Source: Thioalkalivibrio sp.
GTDB taxonomy: Bacteria; Pseudomonadota; Gammaproteobacteria; Ectothiorhodospirales; Ectothiorhodospiraceae
Assembly (NCBI GenBank): GCA_003563455.1
Contig: PWRV01000030.1
Coordinates: forward strand, 1 to 7,306
Direction: 5' to 3'
DNA length: 7,306 nucleotides
Under the pieces are notes generated by a model that was not told the origin of the DNA, made no database searches, and worked only from the letters and a program-made list of their open reading frames with translations. Positions 1 to 6,186 of this stretch are shown here, one piece after another (position 1 is the first letter of the stretch; each line of letters begins with the position of its first letter). Both the position numbers and the translations under genes were made by a program.

Positions 1-2
1 CC

Positions 3-212
3 GAATTCCTTACCGAGGCGCGCTCTGCCGGCCGGCTCTGCGTAAGGGTGGTGCATGGCAAGGGGCTGCGCTCACGACAACAGGGACCTGTGCTGAAGGG
101 CCTGCTGGATCACTGGCTCCGGCAGCGTGACGATGTGCTCGCCTTCTGCTCCGCGCCCCCGGCCGACGGCGGCACCGGGGCCGTCTACGTGCTGCTGCGC
201 CGCGGGCCCTGA
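3..212 (+). CDS. Smr-domain protein, C-terminal part (5' end outside window)
   Basis: The open frame entering from the left edge encodes the last 69 residues of an Smr (small MutS-related) domain. Visible family marks are VVHGKG at visible residues 16-21, the hydrophobic WL segment after it, and the closing GGTGAVYVLLRR stretch just before the TGA stop. Smr domains are nucleases or nucleic-acid-binding modules; stand-alone bacterial versions include SmrA and SmrB, the latter a ribosome-collision mRNA endonuclease in E. coli. The DDVLAFCSA and GGTGAVYV segments look more like SmrA (YdaL) than SmrB, but the N-terminal half that would settle this is missing, so no symbol is given. The substrate cannot be read from this fragment. 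Nothing visible suggests cotranscription with the next gene, which starts 331 bases downstream. Confidence 0.85.
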   Translation, partial: EFLTEARSAGRLCVRVVHGKGLRSRQQGPVLKGLLDHWLRQRDDVLAFCSAPPADGGTGAVYVLLRRGP

Positions 213-231
213 TTGCCATCCACAGCGGCGC

Positions 232-253
232 TGATCGGCTCGCCGGCCGATCA
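232..253 (+). terminator. stem-loop downstream of the Smr gene
   Basis: A perfect 8-bp inverted repeat, TGATCGGC and GCCGATCA, flanks a 6-base loop and begins 20 bases after the Smr stop codon. Its position suits transcript termination or 3'-end protection. There is no T-run after it, so it is not a textbook intrinsic terminator. Confidence 0.35.
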
Positions 254-503
254 CGCCTGCACACCCCCTGACGACGGGCCAGCGTTGCGAGGACGCCCGC
301 ATATCCGTAATGTGTGAACTTTAAGGGGCCACTGGTAGCGGAACGCACGAGTTTCCGGCCGCAGGCAGAAGCGGTGCCGGTTATTCCGCCCGTATTTTCC
401 GTGTCGCAGGTGCCCCCCCGGATCTCTGGGATCGCCGGCAGTGTTCCGGCTTCCCGCCGCTTGCAATCCGGTGAAAGTCTATGCAGTATTTGTACAACTG
501 CTG

Positions 504-509
504 TATAAG
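504..509 (+). promoter_or_regulatory. -10-like element upstream of the heme protein gene
   Basis: TATAAG matches the sigma-70 -10 consensus at 5 of 6 positions and would start transcription about 28 bases before the ATG at 544. No good -35 hexamer lies at 16-18 bases upstream. The space where it would be is occupied by the inverted repeat GCAGT-N9-ACTGC (483-501), which contains the palindrome TTGTACAA (490-497). An activator-dependent promoter is possible. Confidence 0.3.
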
Positions 510-543
510 CTGGCAGACAAAATTCGATCAGAGGGCTGTAGAG

Positions 544-1110
544 ATGAACCGATTGACGATGATTCCCGTTGCACTGGCTCTCGTCGCCGTGATTCCGGCA
601 CAGGCGGAATCCGTCGATGAACGCGTTGCGGCCAGCCAGGCGGCAATCCAGGACTTCGCGGGGAGCCTGCAAGGCCACCTGATGGAGGCGATGCAGGAGG
701 GGGGACCGACCGAGGGCATTTCCGTATGCCGGCAGGTCGCACCCCAGATCGCCGAAGACATCTCCGCCGAGACCGGCTGGAGTGTCGGACGAACCAGCCT
801 CAAGCTGCGCAACCCGGACAACGCGCCGGATGAATGGGAGCGGGCAGTGCTCGAGCAGTTCGAAGCGCGGCGCGCCGCTGGTGAACCAGCGTCGGAACTG
901 GTTTACCACGAAACCGTTCAGGAAGACGGTGAAGAGGTGTTCCGTTTCATGCGTGCGATCCCGACGGGCGGTTTGTGCCTGACCTGCCATGGCAGCGAGC
1001 TTGGCGGGGACATCCAGCATGCGCTCGAGCGGCTGTATCCTGAAGATCAGGCAGTCGGCTATTCCGAAGGTGACGTGCGCGGCGCCTTCACCATCATCCA
1101 GCGCATGTAA
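544..1110 (+). CDS. secreted Tll0287-like (DUF3365) c-type heme protein
   Basis: This gene encodes 188 residues. The start at 544 is chosen because it gives a clean Sec signal peptide: a short charged start (MNR), a hydrophobic core to about residue 18 and an AQA cleavage site near residue 21. The in-frame ATG at 481 would put 21 residues, two of them Cys, ahead of it. The mature protein is a PAS-like DUF3365/Tll0287 domain with one heme c motif, CLTCH, at residues 145-149, so the product should act in the periplasm. Other family marks are GISVCRQVAP (58-67), a GRTSLKLRNP-like stretch near 82-91 and GDVRGAF near the end. In cyanobacterial Tll0287 the heme iron is ligated by His and Cys; here H149 and C62 are the obvious counterparts. 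No transmembrane helix or output domain follows. The physiological role is unknown; redox or ligand sensing is plausible. A strong terminator follows 30 bases after the stop. Confidence 0.85.
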   Translation: MNRLTMIPVALALVAVIPAQAESVDERVAASQAAIQDFAGSLQGHLMEAMQEGGPTEGISVCRQVAPQIAEDISAETGWSVGRTSLKLRNPDNAPDEWERAVLEQFEARRAAGEPASELVYHETVQEDGEEVFRFMRAIPTGGLCLTCHGSELGGDIQHALERLYPEDQAVGYSEGDVRGAFTIIQRM

Positions 1111-1140
1111 CGCCAACCGGACATTCATTCTGCGACACCG

Positions 1141-1170
1141 GAAAAGGGCTGCGCGAGCGCAGCCCTTTTC
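1141..1170 (+). terminator. intrinsic terminator after the heme protein gene
   Basis: This is a perfect 13-bp inverted repeat with a CGAG tetraloop. The upstream arm begins GAAAAGGGC and the downstream arm ends GCCCTTTTC, so the T-run forms the base of the stem. It lies 30 bases after the heme gene stop and separates that gene from the LOV gene. The A-run on the other side means it could also work in reverse. Confidence 0.9.
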
Positions 1171-1234
1171 GCACCTGCCCTCCTGTTTCCCCGGGAGACT
1201 GCGCAGACTCCGCTGGCGAATTTGCGTCCTGTGC

Positions 1235-1240
1235 TACATT
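1235..1240 (+). promoter_or_regulatory. possible extended -10 element of the LOV gene
   Basis: TACATT is preceded by TGC, giving the TGn extended -10 arrangement, about 52 bases before the LOV start codon. A -35 match is poor (CTGGCG at 1213-1218, spacing 16). It sits in the gap after the terminator at 1141-1170, where an independent LOV promoter would be expected. Confidence 0.3.
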
Positions 1241-1292
1241 CTGGACTGGTGAGTCTGAGGCCGCCGGGCAAGGCGCGCGAACAACCCGGAAC

Positions 1293-1745
1293 ATGACCCG
1301 ATCCATTGATGCAGAACTCCTGGCCCTTGCGGTTGACGCCTCCAATGACGGCATCGTGATCGCCGAACAGGAGGGACACGACAACATACTGATCTATGTG
1401 AACCGTGCCTTCGAGGAACTGACCGGATACACCTCGGACGAGATCCTGTACCGCGACTGCCGCTTCCTGCAGGGTGACGACACCGACCAGGAAGGCGTGC
1501 TGCAGATTCGCGCGGCTCTGGAGAAGGGCGACCCGTGTCGTGTAGTCCTGCGCAACTACCGCAAGGACGGCTCGCTGTTCTGGAACGAACTGTCCATCAC
1601 GCCGGTGTACAACGACGACGACCAACTGACCTATTACATCGGCATCCAAAAGGACATCACCGCCCGGGTCGAGGCGGAGGCTCGGGCCGAACGCGCCGAG
1701 CGCGCGCTGGCGGCGGCTCGGGGCAACGGTCCGGAAGTATCCTGA
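1293..1745 (+). CDS. short LOV-domain blue-light photoreceptor
   Basis: This 150-residue protein is a single LOV (light-oxygen-voltage) domain with short helical ends, much like the P. putida short LOV proteins PpSB1 and PpSB2. The photoactive cysteine is C56 in the motif DCRFLQ (55-60). Expected FMN-pocket residues are present: R57, Q60, R73, N88, N98 and Q119. NYRKDGSLFWNELSITPV (88-105) and YIGIQKDIT (115-123) are classic LOV strands. Residue 55 is Asp where plant LOV domains have Asn. After the core, residues 124-146 form an Ala/Glu/Arg-rich helix likely to be a dimerising J-alpha coiled coil. No kinase, GGDEF or DNA-binding domain is attached, so signalling must go through a partner. In blue light the family forms a cysteinyl-FMN adduct. 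The ATG start agrees with PpSB1's N-terminus; the ribosome site is weak. No in-frame start lies just upstream. Confidence 0.95.
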   Translation: MTRSIDAELLALAVDASNDGIVIAEQEGHDNILIYVNRAFEELTGYTSDEILYRDCRFLQGDDTDQEGVLQIRAALEKGDPCRVVLRNYRKDGSLFWNELSITPVYNDDDQLTYYIGIQKDITARVEAEARAERAERALAAARGNGPEVS

Positions 1746-1764
1746 GCCTCTGCCCGACGCGGTT

Positions 1765-1802
1765 CCGGGAAGCGCCGCGCAAACCCATACGGGCTTTCCC
1801 GG
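1765..1802. terminator. nested hairpin in the convergent intergenic region
   Basis: CCGGGAA (1765-1771) and TTCCCGG (1796-1802) form a 7-bp outer stem. Inside it AAACCC (1781-1786) can pair with GGG-c-TTT (1791-1797). It begins 19 bases after the LOV stop and could end transcription from either side, but neither strand has a clear U-run after the outer stem. Confidence 0.35.
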
Positions 1803-1859
1803 CGCACGCTGTCCGGCAAATGTGATTTGCGGCCCGGTTCAGAAGCACCCCCCTGCGGT

Positions 1860-1880
1860 AGCCGATTCTGTCGGCTTTTC
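1860..1880 (+). terminator. small hairpin followed by a T-run
   Basis: AGCCGA and TCGGCT form a 6-bp stem around a TTCTG loop, followed by TTTC on the + strand. It lies about 115 bases after the LOV stop and looks like a modest + strand intrinsic terminator that would stop read-through into the antisense of truD. Confidence 0.4.
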
Positions 1881-1892
1881 CCTGTACCGCGG

Positions 1893-1918
1893 GGAAACGC
1901 CGATGAATCAACGTTTCC
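1893..1918 (-). terminator. hairpin directly after the truD stop codon
   Basis: Read on the - strand, GGAAACG follows the truD TGA immediately and pairs with CGTTTCC after a 12-base loop (7-bp stem). The downstream arm can instead pair in a second hairpin (GGGAAA at 1892-1897 with TTTCCC at 1877-1882), so the two are mutually exclusive. No U-run follows, so this may be a 3'-end or Rho-associated structure rather than a strict terminator. Confidence 0.35.
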
Positions 1919-2971
1919 TCAACCGCTCGTCGAAATCAGCGCGACCCCCGCGACGACGCCGGTCGCGTATTCGCCCGGTCCCAGTTCGACTTCCAGCACC
2001 AGCGTCCGGTCAGCCTCCCAGGACCACGCCATTCGTCGCGGGCGCATCCGCAACGGCCTGCGCGCCGGCTTCATTTGCGCCCGTTCCAGTCCACCGGAGA
2101 GATCCCCCAGGGTCGCCGCAACACCGGCCTCGACGCCGCGCCCCGCGCCGCCCGTGCCCGGATCGCCCCGTCCCCAGAGCGGACCCGTGGGATGAAGGTC
2201 AAGCTGTTCGCAGCGGGCACGCAGCGCTTCGTCCAACGCCGCGACCGGGAAGACGCTGCCGCTGCCGTCCAGGTTCGCGACGTCCCCGGGCAGGAGCCGG
2301 TCCCAGCTGTCATCCTCGATCCGCCGGCGCAGCACCGCGTTGAAGATCGCGGCCCGCGCCGCGGAAAGGTAGAGACTGCGCTGGTTGCGGTTCCGAGGTC
2401 GCAGCCGGCCCGCGAACCAGGCCCGGGCCCGTTCCAGGTTCGCGTGACCGAAGCGCTGCTCGCCGAAGTAGTCCGGCAACCCGCGCTGGCGCATGCGCTC
2501 CAGCAGGGCTTCGGCAGCCGACCGGTCGCCGCGGACATCCCGCAAACGCAGGCGGAAGGCGTTTCCCCTGAGATGACCCGTCTTCAACTTGCGACCGTGA
2601 CGACGGCTGACGAGCACCTCGATGCCAGCCGGCGGATCTGCCGACCAGTTCGGTTCGTTCCGCCCCGGCAGTTGCACGCTGAACCACTGTGTGGTCACCG
2701 CGTGGCGGTCCTTGCGTCCGGCGTAGCCGACGGCCGGGCGGGCAACACCGGCGACCCCGGCGAGCCACTCGGCGACCGTCTCGGTGTCGAGACCGGTCTT
2801 GCGGACCTGCAGCCAGACGTGCTCGCCCTCGCCCTCCGGTTCCGTGGCTGCGATCTCGTCGACGCGAAAGTCTCCCGGCTCGGCGCGGAGCCGCGCGCGC
2901 AGCGGAACCGCCCAGGGATACAGGAGCGGTCCAGTTGCCAAGGACCCTTCAGACGCTCCAGCCGTCATCAT
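1919..2971 (-). CDS. truD: tRNA pseudouridine(13) synthase TruD
   Basis: This 350-residue protein is TruD, which converts uridine 13 of tRNA (tRNA-Glu in E. coli) to pseudouridine. The catalytic motif is GRKDRHAVTTQWF, with D88 the expected nucleophile (D80 in E. coli). The second family motif, DYFGEQRFG, lies in the middle, and the inserted TRUD domain follows with SLYLSAARAAIFN and LLPGDVANLDG. Length matches the family. The start ATG overlaps the tsaB stop (ATGA), and a second ATG follows directly, so initiation is probably by reinitiation after tsaB. The carboxy end departs from the usual ATxxLRE-like ending and reads YATGVVAGVALIS instead; neither shifted frame restores the usual ending, so this is probably divergence. 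In E. coli truD sits with ispF, surE and pcm, not behind tsaB. Confidence 0.95.
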   Translation of the reverse strand: MMTAGASEGSLATGPLLYPWAVPLRARLRAEPGDFRVDEIAATEPEGEGEHVWLQVRKTGLDTETVAEWLAGVAGVARPAVGYAGRKDRHAVTTQWFSVQLPGRNEPNWSADPPAGIEVLVSRRHGRKLKTGHLRGNAFRLRLRDVRGDRSAAEALLERMRQRGLPDYFGEQRFGHANLERARAWFAGRLRPRNRNQRSLYLSAARAAIFNAVLRRRIEDDSWDRLLPGDVANLDGSGSVFPVAALDEALRARCEQLDLHPTGPLWGRGDPGTGGAGRGVEAGVAATLGDLSGGLERAQMKPARRPLRMRPRRMAWSWEADRTLVLEVELGPGEYATGVVAGVALISTSG

Positions 2972-3681
2972 TCACCGTGCCGGGGAAGCGGCGCCGCCGG
3001 GGGCCGTGCAGGCTCCGCGACCCGGTCGCGCAGGTAGACCGGGCGTGCCTGCTCGGGCGGCACCGCCTCGCCCCGGGCATGGGCTGCAGCTGCCAGCACC
3101 GCGACCTCGCGCGCGCACGGCAGTGCCGTGACGTCGATCTCCGGGGCCGACAGGCCCAGCCGCTGAACCAGTTCCGGGTAGGCGGACAGGCCGCTGCCAA
3201 GCGCCAGCCGGGGGCCCGCTCCCCAGTCCGCGCAAACATCCTGCGGCGGGCTCAGGAACTCGGCCGCGGCCGCCACCACCCGCCCATCGGGGCCGGTATG
3301 CAGCAGCGACCAGTAGACCTCACGCATGCGAGCGTCGAGCACCGCGAGGACCTCGCGCGCCCCGCGATCCGCTCCCTGCTGGGCCAGTGCCGCCAGGGTG
3401 GACACCGGCACCACCGGGATTCCGGCAGCGAAGGCCAGGCCCTGCGCGACCCCCAGGCCCAGGCGCACGCCGGTGAATGCCCCCGGCCCGCGTCCGACGG
3501 CGACCGCGTCGAGCTGACCGGGCGTCAGTCCGGCTTCGGCGAGCAGGCACTGAACCTGCTCCAGGACCCGTTCGCCATGGCGTCTTGCGGCCGCCCGTTC
3601 GAATTGCCAGCGGACATCGCCGTCGATCCACAACGCCGCCGAACAGGCCTCGGTGGCGGTCTCGAGTGCGATCAGGCGCAT
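2968..3681 (-). CDS. tsaB: tRNA threonylcarbamoyladenosine biosynthesis protein TsaB
   Basis: The 237-residue product is TsaB (YeaZ), the inactive ASKHA-fold partner of TsaD. With TsaE the two transfer threonylcarbamoyl to A37 of ANN-decoding tRNAs. The N-terminus ALETATEACSAALW (5-18) and the glycine-rich motif VGRGPGAFTGVRLG (62-75) are diagnostic; the length is close to the E. coli protein's 231. tsaD and tsaE are not in the window. The start at 3681 is inside the last codons of yoaA (10-base overlap), with a GAGG ribosome site nine bases ahead. The frame stays open far upstream across yoaA, but that part is out-of-frame yoaA sequence and not coding. The stop overlaps the truD start. The last 15 or so residues are Pro/Ala-rich and unlikely to be structured. 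Confidence 0.95.
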   Translation of the reverse strand: MRLIALETATEACSAALWIDGDVRWQFERAAARRHGERVLEQVQCLLAEAGLTPGQLDAVAVGRGPGAFTGVRLGLGVAQGLAFAAGIPVVPVSTLAALAQQGADRGAREVLAVLDARMREVYWSLLHTGPDGRVVAAAAEFLSPPQDVCADWGAGPRLALGSGLSAYPELVQRLGLSAPEIDVTALPCAREVAVLAAAAHARGEAVPPEQARPVYLRDRVAEPARPPAAPLPRHGE

Positions 3682-5645
3682 GCGTTGGTCCCTCGGTGCC
3701 GTCGGGCAGCCAGGAGAAACTCCAGTGCCGCCGCGGGATCGCGGGACTCGTGAAAGCCCGGCAGGCTCCTTCTGAACTGACGCCCGTAGGGCTTTCCGGT
3801 CAGCCGCGGATCGCACAGCGCGAGGATGCCGGCGTCGCCCGCGCCGCGAATCAGGCGGCCGACACCCTGCTTCAGAGCCAGCACCGCCTGCGGAAGCTGG
3901 AAATCCATGAACGGACTCCCGCCAGCCGCCTCGATCGCGGCGGCCCGCGCCTGCAGGACCGGATCGCTGGGGGCGGCGAAGGGCAGGCGGTCGATGATCA
4001 CGATCGACAGCGCATCGCCACGAATGTCGACCCCTTCCCAGAAGCTGTGGGCACCGAGAAGCCAGGCCTGCCCGGACGCACGAAAACGCTCCAGCAATTC
4101 CGCACGGGGCCGTTCCCCCTGCACCAGCAGCGGCCGGTCTGGCGGCAGCCGGTCCCGCAGCAGTGCGGCCGCCTCGCGCAACGCCCGGTGGCTGGTGAAC
4201 AGAAAGAATCCGCCGCCGGGGTTTCCGGTTAGCAGGGGCCATGCCCAATCGACGCAGGCGCGAGTGTAGCCGGGGGCATTGGGATTTTGCAGCGGCGGTG
4301 CGGGCACCGCCAGGCAGGCTTGCCGGGCAAAGTCGAACGGGCTGTCGAGGCGCTGCGCGCGAACGTCCTCCGGCAGTCCGAGGCGTTGCGCCGCGTGCCG
4401 GAAATCTTCGCCGACCGCGAGGGTCGCGGAGGTGAAGATCCAGGTGGCCGGGGTGCGCGCCCGCTGCTCGGCCAGCGGCCGCGCGGCATCCAGCGGCGTG
4501 CGGTGGAGCATCAGGCTCTGGCGGAAGCGTTCGACCCAGGGCACCGTGCCCGCCGTGTCCTCGAGCCAGCCGCGCAGCCGGGCACGGAGGGCAACACAGC
4601 GTGAGCGCGCCTGATCCATTCCCGGCCCACGCTGCGCGGCGGCGCGCAGGCCGACCTCGAGGGCCTCCAGCGCCGCGTCCAATCCGGACAGCACCTCCAG
4701 CACCGTATGCTGATCGGGCACTTCGGCCCAGGCGGCGCGCGCCGGCCAGTCCTCTGAGCCGTCCAGCAATGCGGCCACGGCGGTCTGCAGGTCGGAGACC
4801 CCCTCGCGCAGATCGATCATGTCCGGGGCGTCCCGCTCCATCTCCCGCAGCACGTCGCGACCGAGGTCGCGGACCGCCCGCGTGCCGAAGGCGAGCCCGA
4901 AGAACGCGCCGGCGATCTCCGGCAACTGGTGCGCCTCGTCCACAATCACCACCTCCACATCGGGCAGCAGTTCGCCGAAGCCCTCGTCCTTCAGGGCCAT
5001 GTCCGCGAGCAGCAGATGGTGATTGACCACCACCACCTCCGCCTCCTGCGCCCGACGCCGGGCACGCACGACGAAGCACTCGTTCAGCCGGGGGCACTCG
5101 CCACCCAGGCAGTTATCCACCGTCGAGGTCACCTGCGGCCACAGCGGCGCATCTTCGGCGAGGATTCCGGCCTGCGTCAGGTCGCCGGTCCGGGAGGTCG
5201 CGGCCAGCCGGCGCAGCTCCCGGATCGTCTCCGCCTGCCGGCCACGTCCGGCGCCATCGGCCGCCGCCGACTCCAGCCGGTAGTGGCACAGGTAGTTCGA
5301 GCGCCCCTTCAGCAGAGCCGTCTTCGGTCGTCGCCGGAGAGCATCGCAGACCATCGGCAGATCCTTTTGGAAGAGCTGGTCCTGCAGGGTCTTGGTGCCG
5401 GTGGAGATCAGCACCCGGCGCGAAGAGAGCAGCGCCGGCACCAGGTAGGCAAAGGTCTTGCCCACTCCGGTTGCCGCCTCCACCAACAGCGCCTCGGCCT
5501 TGGCATCAATGGTTTCGGCCACCAGCCCGGCCATCACCTGCTGTGCCTCGCGCGGATGGAAGCCGGGCACTGCACGCGCGAGCTGGCCGCCGCTGCGCAG
5601 GGCGGCACAGGCGTGCCGGGCGGCGTCCGGTGTCGCGTCAGCCAA
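3672..5645 (-). CDS. yoaA: YoaA-type DinG-family Fe-S DNA helicase
   Basis: This is a 657-residue superfamily 2 (XPD/DinG-like) 5'-3' helicase. Walker A is ATGVGKT at 58-64. The four iron-sulfur cysteines are C120, C179, C184 and C190 (SNYLC; NCLGGEC; NEC). Then come NHHLLLAD (208-215), the DEAH box (236-239), FTSATL (404-409), SFWEGVD (534-540) and motif VI QGVGRLIR (593-600). All key residues are present. The E. coli homologue YoaA works with the polymerase III chi subunit HolC at stalled replication. The start is taken as TTG at 5645: it has GGAG seven bases upstream and lies a few residues before GGQLARAVPGF, which matches the start of YoaA. ATG starts further upstream would run through the lipoprotein gene in another frame. 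It overlaps the lipoprotein gene by 8 bases and tsaB by 10. Confidence 0.93.
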   Translation of the reverse strand: MADATPDAARHACAALRSGGQLARAVPGFHPREAQQVMAGLVAETIDAKAEALLVEAATGVGKTFAYLVPALLSSRRVLISTGTKTLQDQLFQKDLPMVCDALRRRPKTALLKGRSNYLCHYRLESAAADGAGRGRQAETIRELRRLAATSRTGDLTQAGILAEDAPLWPQVTSTVDNCLGGECPRLNECFVVRARRRAQEAEVVVVNHHLLLADMALKDEGFGELLPDVEVVIVDEAHQLPEIAGAFFGLAFGTRAVRDLGRDVLREMERDAPDMIDLREGVSDLQTAVAALLDGSEDWPARAAWAEVPDQHTVLEVLSGLDAALEALEVGLRAAAQRGPGMDQARSRCVALRARLRGWLEDTAGTVPWVERFRQSLMLHRTPLDAARPLAEQRARTPATWIFTSATLAVGEDFRHAAQRLGLPEDVRAQRLDSPFDFARQACLAVPAPPLQNPNAPGYTRACVDWAWPLLTGNPGGGFFLFTSHRALREAAALLRDRLPPDRPLLVQGERPRAELLERFRASGQAWLLGAHSFWEGVDIRGDALSIVIIDRLPFAAPSDPVLQARAAAIEAAGGSPFMDFQLPQAVLALKQGVGRLIRGAGDAGILALCDPRLTGKPYGRQFRRSLPGFHESRDPAAALEFLLAARRHRGTNACA

Positions 5646-6186
5646 GCGCCCGCTCCAGGCGCCGCACCTCGTCGAGCGCCTGCTCCGCGCCCGCCGCGTC
5701 ACCCATCCGTTCCCGGGCCTCGGCAATGACGCGCCAGTTCGCGAGCGCGAGGGCGCGATCGCTGGATTCCAGCTGCAGCGAGCGCTGCGACATGCGCTCG
5801 GCCTGCTGGAATTCGCCCTGCTGGAGCCGTACGCGTGCCAGGCGGTTCCAGAGCCCGGCGTCGCGCGGGGCGATGCGCAGCGCCCGCTCCAGCTGCAGGC
5901 CGGCGCGACGCAGATCACCCGCCGCAAGCGCCGCATCGGACTGCTCGGCCAGTGCCAGCGCCGCGGTCGCGGTCGGCGCAGGCTCACTGGGCGCGGTCGG
6001 AGGGGCCTGTTCCGGCTCCGCCGGCGCGATCTCGGGCGCGGGGATCACGACGCCGGTCTCCACGGGAACGTCCGGACGCGGGGCGGGGACCGCACAGGCC
6101 GCAAGCAGCGCGGCAGCCGGTAGCGCTGCGAAAAGGCGGCCAACCCGGCGCCCCAGCGCGGAACCCCCGTTCATCACCTGCTTCAT
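5638..6186 (-). CDS. TPR outer-membrane lipoprotein, candidate LpoP activator of PBP1b
   Basis: The 182-residue product has a lipoprotein signal: Arg-rich start, hydrophobic core and lipobox LAAC with C31. Ala at +2 predicts outer-membrane sorting. Residues 32-74 are a Pro/Glu/Ala-rich flexible linker. Residues 76-182 are about three TPR repeats (a clear one at about 76-109, another at 110-143, a looser one to the end). This architecture, directly behind the PBP1b gene, matches LpoP, the TPR lipoprotein reported to activate PBP1b in Pseudomonas aeruginosa. Its likely role is to reach across the periplasm and stimulate the synthase. The assignment rests on layout and neighbour, not on a specific motif, and a general TPR lipoprotein remains possible. 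The ATG at 6186 forms an ATGA overlap with the mrcB stop and has AGAGG eight bases ahead; a GTG at 6195 would add three residues. Confidence 0.75.
   Translation of the reverse strand: MKQVMNGGSALGRRVGRLFAALPAAALLAACAVPAPRPDVPVETGVVIPAPEIAPAEPEQAPPTAPSEPAPTATAALALAEQSDAALAAGDLRRAGLQLERALRIAPRDAGLWNRLARVRLQQGEFQQAERMSQRSLQLESSDRALALANWRVIAEARERMGDAAGAEQALDEVRRLERALG

Larger units (their letters stand above)
213..543. other. 331-base intergenic region, no convincing gene
   Basis: No ORF here has coding character: the + strand frame at 314-508 has no family resemblance and a Ser/Pro-rich composition. The region holds the stem-loop at 232-253, a weak promoter-like pair (TTGCGA at 285-290, 17 bases, TAATGT at 308-313), a small GCCGG/CCGGC hairpin at 434-450, and near its end a cluster of palindromes plus a -10-like element preceding the heme protein gene. 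I looked for cobalamin and other riboswitch boxes and found none in the right order. Confidence 0.6.

Noticed and set aside
324..478. Fragments resembling cobalamin riboswitch boxes (GCCACTGG, CGGTGAAAGTC).
   Set aside because: The boxes are in the wrong order, the core CTGCCCCCGCAACTGTA-like element is missing, and the downstream gene has no link to cobalamin.
314..508. A 64-codon + strand frame in the first intergenic region.
   Set aside because: There is no ribosome site or domain, and it overlaps the palindromes and -10-like element of the next gene.
10..1128. A 372-codon open frame on the - strand across the Smr and heme genes.
   Set aside because: It is antisense to two recognised genes and to the terminator-side sequence, and its translation shows no family resemblance.
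2075..3753. Two long + strand open frames (2075-3037 and 2689-3753) opposite truD and tsaB.
   Set aside because: They are antisense to clear genes, have low-complexity Arg/Pro/Gly-rich products with no recognisable domain, and are expected by chance at this G+C.
3682..5097. The tsaB frame stays open far upstream, suggesting a 709-residue fusion.
   Set aside because: The upstream part is yoaA read in the wrong frame; TsaB is complete from 3681 with its own ribosome site.
4929..5729. A 266-codon + strand frame opposite yoaA.
   Set aside because: It is antisense to well-conserved helicase motifs, and its composition looks like a shadow frame.
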